62,029 nucleotides of DNA from Azospirillum halopraeferens DSM 3675 (lineage in GTDB: Bacteria > Pseudomonadota > Alphaproteobacteria > Azospirillales > Azospirillaceae). The notes under the pieces were generated by a model. It ran no database searches, was not told where the DNA came from, and saw only the letters and a program-made list of their open reading frames with translations. Where the stretch lies: NCBI RefSeq assembly GCF_000429625.1, contig NZ_AUCF01000035.1, positions 1-62,029 on the forward strand. The letters run 5' to 3'. The position numbers were made by a program, and so were the translations under genes. Below are positions 1 through 8,747 of this stretch, in pieces (the first letter of the stretch is position 1; the number at the start of each line of letters is the position of its first letter).

Positions 1-376
1 CCACCTGCTCGACCCGGCCACGCTGGCGGCGCCCGACGTCCGCTTCTTCGTGGCGCGGCGGGACGGGACGGCGGTGGGGTGCGGCGCGCTGCGCGTCGAC
101 GACGCCGCCGGCTACGGCGAGGTGAAGCGCATGTACGTGCACCCCAACGCGCGCGGCGCCGGCATCGGCCGGCGGCTGCTGGCCCGGCTGGAGGCGCAGG
201 CCGCCGCCGAGGGCCTGGCGTCGGTGTGCCTGGAGACCGGGACCGAGCAGCCGGAAGCCCTGGCGCTCTACCGCGCCGCCGGGTTCCGGGAGCGCGGCCC
301 CTTCGGCGGGTACCCGGCGTCCCCGTCCAGCGTGTTCCTGGAGAAACCCTGCCAACCGGCGGAGACCGCACGATGA
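1..376 (+). CDS. GNAT-family N-acetyltransferase, 5' end outside window
   Basis: C-terminal part of a GNAT acetyltransferase. The frame is open from base 2, so the true start lies upstream of the window and the GTG at 50 is only an internal codon. Visible are the acetyl-CoA-binding motif A (KRMYVHPNARGAGIGRRLL, the RGxGIGRxLL signature), the following helix LEAQAAAEG and motif B (ALALYRAAGFRERGPFGGY). This is how GNAT domains normally end. The substrate cannot be told. The stop overlaps the moaC start (ATGA), so the gene is probably translationally coupled to moaC and moeA, though nothing in the fold links it to molybdopterin synthesis. Confidence 0.85.
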   Translation, partial: HLLDPATLAAPDVRFFVARRDGTAVGCGALRVDDAAGYGEVKRMYVHPNARGAGIGRRLLARLEAQAAAEGLASVCLETGTEQPEALALYRAAGFRERGPFGGYPASPSSVFLEKPCQPAETAR

Positions 377-858
377 GCGGAGGATTCACCCATTTCGACG
401 GCGAGGGGCGCGCCGTGATGGTCGATGTCTCCGACAAGGCGGAGACGGAGCGCACGGCCACCGCCCGCGCCAGCGTGCTGATGCGGCCCGAAACGCTGAC
501 GCTGATCGTCGAAGGCGGCGTGAAGAAGGGCGACGTGCTGTCGGTGGCGCGGCTGGCCGGCATCATGGGGGCCAAGCGCACGCCGGACCTGATCCCGCTG
601 TGCCATCCCCTGGCCCTCACCGCGGTCACCGTGGACCTGACGGTCGATCCCGACCGCAACGCCGTCGACGTCACCGCCACGTGCAAGCTCAAGGGGCGCA
701 CCGGCGTGGAAATGGAGGCGCTGACCGCCGTGACCGTCGCCGCCCTGACCGTCTACGACATGTGCAAGGCGGTGGACCGCGGCATGACCATCACCGACGT
801 CCGCCTCGTCCACAAGGCGGGCGGCAAGAGCGGCGAGTGGGGGGCCGCCCGCCCGTGA
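373..858 (+). CDS. moaC: Cyclic pyranopterin monophosphate synthase MoaC
   Basis: 161 aa, the usual MoaC length. MoaC acts with MoaA in the first step of molybdenum cofactor synthesis, turning the 3',8-cyclo-GTP intermediate into cyclic pyranopterin monophosphate. Family hallmarks are all present: FDGEGRAVMVDVSDK near the N-terminus, AKRTPDLIPLCHPL (residues about 70-83), GVEMEALTAVTVAALT and YDMCKAVDRGM, ending in HKAGGKSG. The lysine and aspartate of DMCKAVD belong to the catalytic set. The ATG overlaps the GNAT stop, and the moaC stop overlaps the moeA GTG, so the three genes form one tightly packed operon. Confidence 0.97.
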   Translation: MSGGFTHFDGEGRAVMVDVSDKAETERTATARASVLMRPETLTLIVEGGVKKGDVLSVARLAGIMGAKRTPDLIPLCHPLALTAVTVDLTVDPDRNAVDVTATCKLKGRTGVEMEALTAVTVAALTVYDMCKAVDRGMTITDVRLVHKAGGKSGEWGAARP

Positions 859-2087
859 CCGGGCCGGAGTGCAGCGTTCCGGAGGCGCTCGCCCGCATGC
901 TGGCGGCGTGCCCGCCGCTGCCGGCGGAGACGGTGCCGCTGGCCGCCGGGCTGGGCCGGGTGCTGGCCGCGCCGGTGGTGGCGCGGCAGACCCAGCCGCC
1001 CTTCGCTGCGTCCATGATGGACGGCTGGGCGGTGCGGGCCGCCGACGTCGCCGGCGCCGGGCCCGATGCCCCCGTCACCCTGCGCCGCATCGGTGAGGCG
1101 GCGGCCGGCCACGGCTTTGCCGGCACGGTCGGCCCCGGCGAGGCCGTGCGCATCTTCACCGGCGCGCCCATCCCGCCCGGCGCCGACGCCGTGGTGATGC
1201 AGGAGGATTGTCGTGACGACGGCGCCACCGTGCGGATCGGCCGCGCCGTCGGTCCCGGCCGCTTCGTCCGGCCCTCCGGCCACGATTTCGGCGCCGGCGA
1301 CGCGGTGCTGCCGGCCGGCCGGCGTCTGACCAGCCGCGACGTGGCGCTGGCCGCCGGCGCCGACGTGCCCTGGCTGAGCGTCCACCGCCGTCCCCGCGTC
1401 GCCGTGCTCGCCACCGGCGACGAGATCCGCCTTCCCGGCGAACCGCCGGCCCCCGGCCGGATCGTCAGCTCCAACGCCTTCGGCCTGTGCGCGCTGGTGG
1501 AAAGCCAGGGCGGCGTCGCGCTCAACCTGGGCGTGGCACCCGACAGCGCCGCCGATCTGGCCGAACGCGCCGCGGCAGCGGCGGGGACCGACCTGCTGGT
1601 CACCGCCGGCGGTACCGCAGAGGGCGACCGCGATTTCGTGCGCAGCCTGCCCGGCGCGCGCACCCCCCTGGTGGACGGCGTGGCCATGCGGCCGGCGCGC
1701 CGCCTGCTGTTCGCCGCCGCCGGCGGCAGCCGCCTGCTCGCCCTGCCCGGCAACCCGGTGTCGGCCCTGGTGGCGGCCGTCCTGTTCCTGCGGCCCATGC
1801 TGCGCGTCTTGCAGGGACTGCCGCACGAGCCCGGACCACGGCGCTTCGCCCGCCTGGACGGGCGGCTGCCCGCCGGTGGCGGGCGGGCCGACTTCCCGCG
1901 CGCCGCCCTGAGCGTCGATGCCGCGGGCGAGCTGGTGGTGACGCCTCTGCCGCGGCAGGACGTGGCCCTCACCTCCGCCATCGCGGCGGCCGACGCGCTG
2001 ATCGTGCGTCCGCCGGACGCGGCGGCGGCCGAACCGGGGACGCCGGTGGAGATCATACCGCTCGCCGGCGGCTGCCTCAAACTCTGA
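855..2087 (+). CDS. moeA: Molybdopterin molybdenumtransferase MoeA
   Basis: About 410 aa. MoeA inserts molybdate into adenylylated molybdopterin. I chose the GTG at 855 because it overlaps the moaC stop (GTGA) and gives the standard MoeA N-terminus (SVPEALARML). Domains in order: the N-terminal MoeA region with SMMDGWAVRAADV, then IFTGAPIPPGADAVVMQED, then the MogA-like central domain (VAVLATGDEI, TAGGTAEGDRDFV, LPGNPVSALVAAV), then the C-terminal beta-barrel. The loop usually written SGGxSxGDxD reads TAGGTAEGDRD here, a mild deviation with the acidic residues kept. Third gene of the GNAT-moaC-moeA operon. Confidence 0.95.
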   Translation: MTGPECSVPEALARMLAACPPLPAETVPLAAGLGRVLAAPVVARQTQPPFAASMMDGWAVRAADVAGAGPDAPVTLRRIGEAAAGHGFAGTVGPGEAVRIFTGAPIPPGADAVVMQEDCRDDGATVRIGRAVGPGRFVRPSGHDFGAGDAVLPAGRRLTSRDVALAAGADVPWLSVHRRPRVAVLATGDEIRLPGEPPAPGRIVSSNAFGLCALVESQGGVALNLGVAPDSAADLAERAAAAAGTDLLVTAGGTAEGDRDFVRSLPGARTPLVDGVAMRPARRLLFAAAGGSRLLALPGNPVSALVAAVLFLRPMLRVLQGLPHEPGPRRFARLDGRLPAGGGRADFPRAALSVDAAGELVVTPLPRQDVALTSAIAAADALIVRPPDAAAAEPGTPVEIIPLAGGCLKL

Positions 2088-2138
2088 TTTCAATAATCCC
2101 CTCCGGTTATTTTTCTGCTCAAGCTCACGCTTGCAGAC

Positions 2139-2167
2139 TTGACGTGTCGCCGGAACCAAACTAGAAC
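2139..2167 (+). promoter_or_regulatory. lexA promoter (-35/-10)
   Basis: TTGACG (2139-2144), a 17-base spacer, then TAGAAC (2162-2167), a good sigma-70 match in the moeA-lexA gap. The -10 hexamer lies inside the first SOS box, so LexA bound there would block RNA polymerase. Confidence 0.65.
2153..2167 (-). promoter_or_regulatory. SOS box 1 (LexA operator), minus orientation
   Basis: GAAC-N7-GAAC, the reverse complement of the alphaproteobacterial LexA operator GTTC-N7-GTTC. It covers the predicted lexA -10 region. Confidence 0.75.
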
Positions 2168-2188
2168 ATGTCAATCCGTTTTTCTTTT

Positions 2189-2203
2189 GTTCCAGATCCG
2201 TTC
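2189..2203 (+). promoter_or_regulatory. SOS box 2 (LexA operator)
   Basis: GTTC-CAGATCC-GTTC, an exact match to the alphaproteobacterial SOS consensus. It starts 21 bases after the end of box 1 and 36 bases before the start codon of box 1's spacing counterpart region, that is within the lexA leader, pointing to tight autoregulation. Confidence 0.85.
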
Positions 2204-2225
2204 GGTCGGGGCCGGGGAGGCATTC

Positions 2226-2996
2226 ATGCTCACGCGCAAGCAGCAGGAGCTTCTGCTCTTCATCCATGACAGGCTTGGCCAGGGCGGCGTGTCCCCCTCC
2301 TTCGACGAGATGAAGGACGCGCTGGGCCTGAAGTCCAAGTCCGGAATCCACCGCCTGATCACCGGGCTGGAGGAGCGCGGCTTCATCCGCCGCCTGCCCC
2401 ACCGCGCCCGCGCGCTGGAGGTGCTGCGCCTGCCCGACGGCATGGAGCCGCCCCGCCGCACCCGACCGGAGCCGGTCCCGACCGCCGCTCCCGCTGCCGC
2501 GCCCTCTCCGGCACCGGCGCCGGCCCGCGCGCCCGCCCCGCGCTTCCAGCCCAACGTCATCCGCGGCGACTTCTCGGGCGCCATGCCGGGTCGCGAGGTG
2601 GTGGCGGCCGCGGAATCGGTGCAACTGCCGCTCTACGGCCGCATCGCCGCCGGCACGCCGATCGAGGCGTTGCGCGACACCTCCACCATGATCGACATCC
2701 CCGCCGCCATGCTGTCGCCGGGCGAGCATTACGCGCTGGAGGTCTCCGGCGACTCGATGGTCGAGGCCGGCATCCTCGACGGCGACACGGTGGTGATCCA
2801 GCGCTGCGACAGCGCCGACAACGGGACCATCGTGGTGGCCCTGGTGGACAACCACGAGGCCACGCTGAAACGCCTGCGCCGCAAGGGCCACACCATCGCG
2901 CTGGAGCCGGCCAACACCGCCTATGAAACCCGCATCTTCGGCGCCGACCGCGTCCGGGTGCAGGGCCGGCTGGTCGGGCTGATCCGCCGCTACTGA
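2226..2996 (+). CDS. lexA: LexA SOS repressor
   Basis: 256 aa. The ATG at 2226 gives the canonical LexA start MLTRKQQELLLFIH; it follows a GGGGAGG Shine-Dalgarno-like stretch. N-terminal winged helix (residues 1-70, with SPSFDEMKDALGLKSKSGIH as recognition region), then a long Pro/Ala-rich linker, then the S24 peptidase domain. The self-cleavage Ala-Gly lies in YGRIAAGTPIEA; the catalytic serine is in VSGDSMVEAGILDGD and the lysine in NHEATLKRL. The linker is longer than in E. coli LexA (about 202 aa), as in other alphaproteobacteria. Two SOS boxes upstream show autorepression. Confidence 0.97.
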   Translation: MLTRKQQELLLFIHDRLGQGGVSPSFDEMKDALGLKSKSGIHRLITGLEERGFIRRLPHRARALEVLRLPDGMEPPRRTRPEPVPTAAPAAAPSPAPAPARAPAPRFQPNVIRGDFSGAMPGREVVAAAESVQLPLYGRIAAGTPIEALRDTSTMIDIPAAMLSPGEHYALEVSGDSMVEAGILDGDTVVIQRCDSADNGTIVVALVDNHEATLKRLRRKGHTIALEPANTAYETRIFGADRVRVQGRLVGLIRRY

Positions 2997-3062
2997 CCGA
3001 AGGCGGCCCGCCGATCCGGGGCCGCGACGGACGGGAACACGGCGCATCGCGGCCTGAAGAGA

Positions 3063-3096
3063 GGGCGCTTCCGCAACCGGCGGGAGCGCCCTTTTT
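3063..3096 (+). terminator. Rho-independent terminator after lexA
   Basis: Inverted arms of 12 bases at 3063-3074 and 3080-3091 with one G-T pair, loop AACCG, followed directly by five T. Confidence 0.88.
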
Positions 3097-3236
3097 CGTG
3101 CGCCCCGCCCGCCCGGCTAGGTTCCGACCCACCCGGGAGAGTTCCCCGCCCTGCCCCACCGGGCGTTCCGCGGATCGTCCGTCCCCCATAAGGTTTGACC
3201 ACAGGATCTGTGAGGATGCTGTCCCCCCAAGCCTCT

Positions 3237-3260
3237 CCCCCTTCCCTTCGGGGAAGGGGG
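3237..3260 (+). repeat. C/G-rich hairpin in the cbbP leader
   Basis: CCCCCTTCCC and GGGAAGGGGG form a perfect 10-bp stem closed by a TTCG tetraloop, 30 bases before cbbP. There is no T-run, so it is more likely an mRNA-stability element or a member of a dispersed repeat family than a terminator. A similar pyrimidine/purine hairpin lies at 7477-7506. Confidence 0.6.
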
Positions 3261-3289
3261 GATCTTTCCACCGCCGGCTCCGTCGTCCA

Positions 3290-4240
3290 ATGGATGCTTC
3301 CATGCCCGCCAACCGCGTCAAGGACATCGTAATCCTCGGGATCGTCGGCGACAGCGCGTCCGGCAAGACGACCCTGGCGTCCGGCATCGTCAAAGTTCTG
3401 GGAGAGGACCGGGTCGCGATCCTGTGCAGCGACGACTACCACCGTCATTCCCGGCGCGAGCGGGCCGAACTGGGCGTGTCCGCCCTGGACCCCCGCGCCA
3501 ACCACATCGACATCCTGGAACAGCACCTGAAGCTGCTGCGCCAGGGCCAGCCGATCCTGAAGCCCGTCTACGACCACGACACCGGCGATCTGGTGCGGCC
3601 CGAGTATCTGGCGCCCAAGCCCTACATTATCGTCGAAGGATTGCTCGGCTACACCACCCGCGCCATGCGCGACTGCTACGACGTGAAGGTGTACCTGGAG
3701 CCCGACGAAGAGTTGCGGGTGCGCTGGAAGATGGCGCGCGACATCGGACGGCGCGGCTACACCCGCGACGAGGTCCTGGCCTCCCTGGAGCGCCGGCGGA
3801 TCGACAGCCCGACCTACATCCACCCCCAGCGCACCTTCGCGGACATGGTCATCGGGTTCCACCCGCCCGAGGAGGCACCGCAGGAATCGGGCGTCGGCCT
3901 CAACGTGCGCCACGTCCTGCGCCCGACGCTGCCGCACCCGGACCTGACGCCCATCATGGAATCCGTCCAGAACGGCGGCATCCACCTGGAATTGTGCCGC
4001 GACGGCGACGGCAAGCCCGTGGACGTGCTGGAGATCGCCGGCGGAATCGCGTCGGAGCGAGCCCGCCGTCTGGAGGACCTGCTGTGGCGCCTTCTGCCGG
4101 AAGTCCGGCATCTGCGCTGCAGCATCGGCGAATTCACCGACACCGGGAACCGCACCGCAACCAGTGCGCCGCTGGCGATCTCCCAGCTTCTCGTCGCCTA
4201 CCACATGGTCAAGGCCGCCATGGGCGTCCACGCACTCTGA
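3290..4240 (+). CDS. cbbP: Phosphoribulokinase CbbP
   Basis: About 316 aa from the ATG at 3290; the second ATG at 3302 is an equally possible start. It phosphorylates ribulose 5-phosphate to ribulose 1,5-bisphosphate, the substrate of RuBisCO. P-loop GIVGDSASGKTTL, then CSDDYHRHSRRERAELG, a Walker-B-like IIVEGLLGYTT, and the phosphoribulokinase/uridine kinase fold throughout. The P-loop differs from the GSSGAGT form usual for the octameric proteobacterial enzyme, so this is another PRK lineage. First gene of a cbbP-cbbT-cbbA-cbbM run; no cbbR is in the window. Confidence 0.92.
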   Translation: MDASMPANRVKDIVILGIVGDSASGKTTLASGIVKVLGEDRVAILCSDDYHRHSRRERAELGVSALDPRANHIDILEQHLKLLRQGQPILKPVYDHDTGDLVRPEYLAPKPYIIVEGLLGYTTRAMRDCYDVKVYLEPDEELRVRWKMARDIGRRGYTRDEVLASLERRRIDSPTYIHPQRTFADMVIGFHPPEEAPQESGVGLNVRHVLRPTLPHPDLTPIMESVQNGGIHLELCRDGDGKPVDVLEIAGGIASERARRLEDLLWRLLPEVRHLRCSIGEFTDTGNRTATSAPLAISQLLVAYHMVKAAMGVHAL

Positions 4241-4261
4241 TTGGGAAGGAATAGCAACGTG

Positions 4262-6277
4262 ATGGATACCGTCCTGCCCGACCGCCCCGCCCCGGCCGCG
4301 GCCGCGCCGACCCACGCCGACCTGGCCAACGCCGTCCGCTTCCTGGCGATCGACGCCATCGAGACGGCGAAGTCCGGGCATCCCGGCCTGCCCATGGGCA
4401 TGGCGGACGTGGCGACGGTGCTGTTCACCCGCTTTCTGAAGTTCGATGCCGCCGATCCCGCCTGGCCCGACCGCGACCGCTTCGTCCTGTCGGCCGGCCA
4501 CGGCTCCATGCTGCTGTACGCGCTGACGCACCTCACCGGCTATGCGGACATGGACATCGCCCAGATCCGCGCCTTCCGCCAGTTCGGGAGCCGCACGCCC
4601 GGCCACCCGGAGGTCGGCCACACCGAAGGGGTGGAGACCACCACGGGGCCGCTCGGCCAGGGGCTGGCGAACGCCGTCGGCATGGCGCTGGCGGAGCGGA
4701 TGATGCAGGCCCGCTATGGCGACGCGGTGGTCGACCACCACACCTACGTGATCGCCGGCGACGGCTGCCTGATGGAAGGCTTGAGCCAGGAGGCCATCAC
4801 CCTGGCCGGCCACCTGCGGCTGTCGCGGCTGATCGTGCTGTGGGACGACAACCGCATCACCATCGACGGCACCACCGCCATCGCCACCTCCGACGACCAG
4901 ATCGCGCGCTTCACGGCAGCGGGCTGGGCCACCGCGCGGGTGGACGGCCATGATCCCGAGGCGATCGCCACCGCCATCGCCGCCGCCCGCACCGCCGATC
5001 GGCCGACCCTGATCGCCTGCCGCACGGTCATCGGCTTCGGCGCGCCCACCAAGGCGGGGACCGAGAAAGTGCACGGCGCGCCGCTGGGGCCGGAAGAGAC
5101 GGCGGCGACCCGCCGGGCGCTGAACTGGCCGCACGCCCCCTTCGAGGTGCCGCAGCCGGTGCTCGACGCCTGGCGCGCCGCCGGGCGCCGGGGCGCCATG
5201 CAGCGCGTCGCCTGGCAGGAGCGGATGGCCCGCCTCGACGCCACAGTGCGGGAGAGCTTCGAGCGCACCACCGCCGGCACCCTTCCTGCGGGCTGGCAGG
5301 CGGCCCTGCTGGGGTTCAAGGCCAAGGCCAGCGCCACGGCACCCAAGGTCGCCACACGCAAGGCGTCGCAGGACGTGCTGGAGGTGCTGACGGCCACCAT
5401 TCCCGAACTGATCGGCGGTTCGGCCGACCTCACCCATTCCAACCTCACCCACACGCGCTGCACGCCGTCGGTGACGGCCCTGGACTTCTCCGGCCGCTAC
5501 ATCCACTACGGCATCCGCGAGTTCGCCATGGCCGCCGTCATGAACGGCCTGTCGCTGCACGGCGGCTTCATCCCCTACGGCGGCACCTTCCTGGTGTTCA
5601 GCGACTACATGCGCAACGGCATGCGCATGTCGGCGCTGATGAACCGGCGTGTGGTCTACGTGCTGACCCACGACAGCATCGGCCTGGGCGAGGACGGCCC
5701 TACCCACCAGCCGGTGGAGCATCTGGCCATGCTGCGCGCCACGCCGAACCTGCTGGTCTTCCGCCCGGCGGACGTCGTGGAGACGGCGGAGTGCTGGCAA
5801 CTGGCCCTGGAAAACGCCGATGGTCCCAGCGTGCTGGCCCTGTCGCGCCAGAACCTGCCGACGCTGCGCACGGTGCACACCGACGAGAACCGGAGCGCCC
5901 GGGGCGCCTACGTGCTGGCGGAGGCGGACGGCGAGCGGCGCGCCACCCTGATCGCCACGGGGTCGGAGGTGGAAATCGCACTGAAGGCGCGCGACGTCCT
6001 ACAGGCGGACGGTGTTCCCACCGCTGTGGTCTCGATGCCGAGCTGGGAGCTGTTCGCCCGCCGGGACGCCGCCTACCGCCGCGCCGTCCTATGCCCCGGC
6101 ACCATCCGGGTCGCCGTGGAGGCGCTGGGCACCTTCGGGTGGGAGCGCTGGGTGGGTGAGGACGGTGCCGTCATCGGCATGACCGGCTTCGGCGCCTCGG
6201 CCCCGGCCGATCAGCTCTACCGGCATTTCGGCATCACGGCCGAGGCGGTGGCGGACGCGGTGCGTGCCCGCCTGTAA
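4262..6277 (+). CDS. cbbT: Transketolase CbbT
   Basis: 671 aa, full length for transketolase. A thiamine diphosphate enzyme that moves two-carbon units between sugar phosphates in the regenerative part of the Calvin cycle. Visible: DAIETAKSGHPGLPMGMAD at the N-terminus, the ThDP/Mg motif GDGCLMEGLSQEAITLAGHL with DDN after it, HGAPLGPEE, the glutamate motif YIHYGIREFAMAAVMNG, and THDSIGLGEDGPTHQPVEHL. A GGGAAGGA Shine-Dalgarno precedes the ATG at 4262; the adjacent GTG at 4259 is an alternative start. It lies 21 bases after cbbP and 31 before the aldolase. Confidence 0.96.
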   Translation: MDTVLPDRPAPAAAAPTHADLANAVRFLAIDAIETAKSGHPGLPMGMADVATVLFTRFLKFDAADPAWPDRDRFVLSAGHGSMLLYALTHLTGYADMDIAQIRAFRQFGSRTPGHPEVGHTEGVETTTGPLGQGLANAVGMALAERMMQARYGDAVVDHHTYVIAGDGCLMEGLSQEAITLAGHLRLSRLIVLWDDNRITIDGTTAIATSDDQIARFTAAGWATARVDGHDPEAIATAIAAARTADRPTLIACRTVIGFGAPTKAGTEKVHGAPLGPEETAATRRALNWPHAPFEVPQPVLDAWRAAGRRGAMQRVAWQERMARLDATVRESFERTTAGTLPAGWQAALLGFKAKASATAPKVATRKASQDVLEVLTATIPELIGGSADLTHSNLTHTRCTPSVTALDFSGRYIHYGIREFAMAAVMNGLSLHGGFIPYGGTFLVFSDYMRNGMRMSALMNRRVVYVLTHDSIGLGEDGPTHQPVEHLAMLRATPNLLVFRPADVVETAECWQLALENADGPSVLALSRQNLPTLRTVHTDENRSARGAYVLAEADGERRATLIATGSEVEIALKARDVLQADGVPTAVVSMPSWELFARRDAAYRRAVLCPGTIRVAVEALGTFGWERWVGEDGAVIGMTGFGASAPADQLYRHFGITAEAVADAVRARL

Positions 6278-6308
6278 CCGGAAAGAACGCAAACGGGAGA
6301 ACGCTTCG

Positions 6309-7373
6309 ATGGCCCTGATTTCGCTGCGCCAGCTTCTCGACCACGCCGCCGAATACGGCTACGGCGTGCCGGCCTTCAACATCAACAACATGGAACAGGT
6401 GCTGGCGATCATGAACGCGGCCCGGAAGACGGACAGCCCCGTCATCCTGCAGGCCAGCCGCGGCGCGCGCAGCTACGCCGGCGACCGCATCCTGCGCAAG
6501 CTGGTAGAAGGTGCCGTCGAGATGTACCCGGAGATTCCGGTCTGCCTGCACCAGGACCACGGCAACGACGTCGACACCTGCCTCAGCGCCGTCACCAACG
6601 GCTTCACGTCGGTGATGATGGACGGTTCGCTGATGCCCGACGCCAAGACCCCGGCCACCTACGACCACAACGTCATGGTCACCGCCCGCGTCACCGAGAT
6701 GGCCCACATGGTCGGCGTGTCGGTGGAGGGCGAGCTGGGCTGCCTCGGCTCGCTGGAAACCGGGCACGGCGAGGCGGAGGACGGCCACGGCTTCGAGGGC
6801 AAGCTGGACCGCGAGGCCCTGCTGACCGATCCCGACCAGGCGGCGGAGTTCGTGCGCCTGACGCGCGTCGACGCGCTGGCCATCGCCATGGGCACCTCCC
6901 ACGGCGCCTACAAGTTCTCGCGCAAGCCGACCGGCGACATCCTGGCCATGGATGTGGTCCGCCGTATCCACGAACGGCTGCCCGACACGCACCTGGTGAT
7001 GCACGGCTCGTCCTCCGTGCCGCAGGACCTACAGGACCTCATCAACGCCCACGGGGGCGAGATGCCGCAAACCTTCGGCGTGCCGGTGGAGGAGATCGTC
7101 GAAGGCATCCGCTACGGTGTGCGCAAGGTCAACATCGACACCGACTGCCGTATGGCGATGACCGGCCAGTTCCGCAAGGTCGCGTGGGAGAAGCGGGCCG
7201 AGTTCGACCCGCGCGCCTTCCTGAAGCCGGCCATGACCGCCATGCAGACGCTGTGCGAGGAACGCTACGAACAGTTCCGCACCGCCGGCAAGGCGTCGTC
7301 CATCAAGGCCATCCCCCTGGAAGAGATGGCGCGGCGTTACAAATCCGGTGCGCTGGACCCTCAGGTCCGCTGA
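6309..7373 (+). CDS. cbbA: Class II fructose-bisphosphate aldolase (Calvin-cycle type)
   Basis: 354 aa, the length of the Calvin-cycle subtype of class II aldolase. It condenses glyceraldehyde 3-phosphate with dihydroxyacetone phosphate, and probably erythrose 4-phosphate too. Zinc-binding histidines occur in CLHQDHGNDV, in MGTSHGAYKF and in HLVMHGSSSVP; EGELGCLGSLE is the usual acidic motif, and VRKVNIDTDCRMAMTG binds phosphate. It follows cbbT by 31 bases and precedes cbbM across a 198-base gap holding a strong hairpin, a layout that would let cbbM be expressed separately. Confidence 0.96.
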   Translation: MALISLRQLLDHAAEYGYGVPAFNINNMEQVLAIMNAARKTDSPVILQASRGARSYAGDRILRKLVEGAVEMYPEIPVCLHQDHGNDVDTCLSAVTNGFTSVMMDGSLMPDAKTPATYDHNVMVTARVTEMAHMVGVSVEGELGCLGSLETGHGEAEDGHGFEGKLDREALLTDPDQAAEFVRLTRVDALAIAMGTSHGAYKFSRKPTGDILAMDVVRRIHERLPDTHLVMHGSSSVPQDLQDLINAHGGEMPQTFGVPVEEIVEGIRYGVRKVNIDTDCRMAMTGQFRKVAWEKRAEFDPRAFLKPAMTAMQTLCEERYEQFRTAGKASSIKAIPLEEMARRYKSGALDPQVR

Positions 7374-7476
7374 CGCACCGGCAAGGGATCGCGCAGGTCC
7401 GGCCCCGGCGCTCCGGACCGGCGCGGCCAAGGCGTCCGTGGGGTGCCTCTCCGTGGGTGGGGGGTGCCTTCGCCTT

Positions 7477-7506
7477 CCCCCCTCTCCCGGCAACGGGAGA
7501 GGGGGG
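7477..7506 (+). terminator. Strong hairpin between cbbA and cbbM
   Basis: A perfect 13-bp stem (7477-7489 with 7494-7506) closed by a GCAA tetraloop and followed by CCTTTCTT. It is either a leaky terminator or a 3'-end stabiliser that sets cbbA and cbbM message levels apart. It resembles the C/G-rich hairpin at 3237. Confidence 0.5.
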
Positions 7507-7571
7507 CCTTTCTTCGACCGACCCGGCGCCGGCAACGGGCAGCAAGCCCCCGATCAAGCAGGAAGCGCACC

Positions 7572-8747
7572 ATGGATCAGTCATCCCGTTACGTGAACCT
7601 TGACCTCCGCGAGGCGGACCTGATTGCCGGCGGCCGCCACGTGCTGTGCGCCTACATCATGAAGCCCAAGGCCGGCTACGGGTTCGTGGAAACCGCCGCC
7701 CATTTCGCGGCCGAGTCCTCGACCGGCACGAACGTCGAGGTCTGCACCACCGACGCCTTCACCCGCGGTGTCGACGCCCTGGTGTACGAGGCCGATGAGG
7801 CCAGCGGCCTGATGAAGATCGCCTACCCCAACGATCTGTTCGACCGCAACATCACCGACGGGCGGGCGATGATCGTGTCGTTCCTGACGCTCACGATCGG
7901 CAACAACCAGGGCATGGGCGACGTCGAATACGCCAAGATGCACGATTTCCACGTGCCGCCGGCGCTGCTGCGCCTGTTCGACGGCCCGGCCGTGAACATC
8001 GCCGAGATGTGGCGCGTGCTCGGCCGCCCGGTGGTCGACGGCGGGCTGGTGGTCGGCACCATCATCAAGCCCAAACTGGGCCTGCGCCCCAAGCCCTTCG
8101 CCGACGCCTGCCATGCCTTCTGGCTGGGCGGCGACTTCATCAAGAACGACGAGCCCCAGGGCAACCAGGTGTTCGCCCCGATGCGCGAGGTCATCCCCCT
8201 GGTCGCCGACGCCATGAAGCGCGCGCAGGACGAGACCGGCGAACCCAAGCTGTTCTCCGCCAACATCACCGCCGATGACCCGTTCGAGATGATCGCCCGC
8301 GGCGAGTTCATCCTGAAGACGTTCGGCGAGAACGCCGACCACGTCGCCTTTCTGGTCGACGGCTATGTGGGCGGCCCCACGGCCGTGACCACCTGCCGGC
8401 GCATGTTCCCGCGCCAGTTCCTGCATTACCATCGCGCCGGCCACGGCGCCGTCACCTCGCCGCAGGCCAGGCGCGGCTACACCGCCTTCGTCCTGTCCAA
8501 GTCGGCGACGATCCGGCCGTCGGCCAGCACCAGCACCCGCTCGAACCCGGCCAGCAGGTCCAGGTCGTGGGTGACCACCACGGCGGTCTGCGCCAGTCCG
8601 CCGATCACCTCCGCCACCCGCCGCCGGTTGCGCAGGTCCAGCAGCGTCGTCGGTTCGTCGAACACCACGCAGGCCGGCTCCATCACCAGCACCGCGGCGA
8701 TGGCGAGAAGCTGCTTCTCGCCGCCGCTCAGGGTGTGCGCCGCCTGA
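7572..8747 (+). pseudogene. cbbM: Form II RuBisCO large subunit CbbM, 3'-truncated at about 8501
   Basis: Residues 1-310 align without gaps to the known Rhodospirillum-type form II enzyme. K166 (TIIKPKLG), the carbamylated K191 with D193 and E194 (FIKNDEPQGNQ) and H287 (LHYHRAGHGA) fall at the familiar positions. After GYTAFVLSK (AAG at 8499-8501) the homology stops abruptly. The frame then reads antisense through bioM to a stop at 8747, giving an Arg/Ser-rich nonsense tail. About 150 C-terminal residues are missing, among them H321, loop-6 K329 and the phosphate-binding serine and glycines, so the product cannot fix CO2. The ATG at 7572 follows an AGGAAG Shine-Dalgarno. Confidence 0.9.

Noticed and set aside
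753..3047. Long minus-strand frame over moeA and lexA
   Set aside because: Antisense of clear genes; crosses a terminator and the lexA promoter.
2990..5878. A 962-codon minus-strand frame over cbbP and cbbT
   Set aside because: Same reason: shadow of the transketolase and kinase genes, with low-complexity Gly/Gln/His composition.
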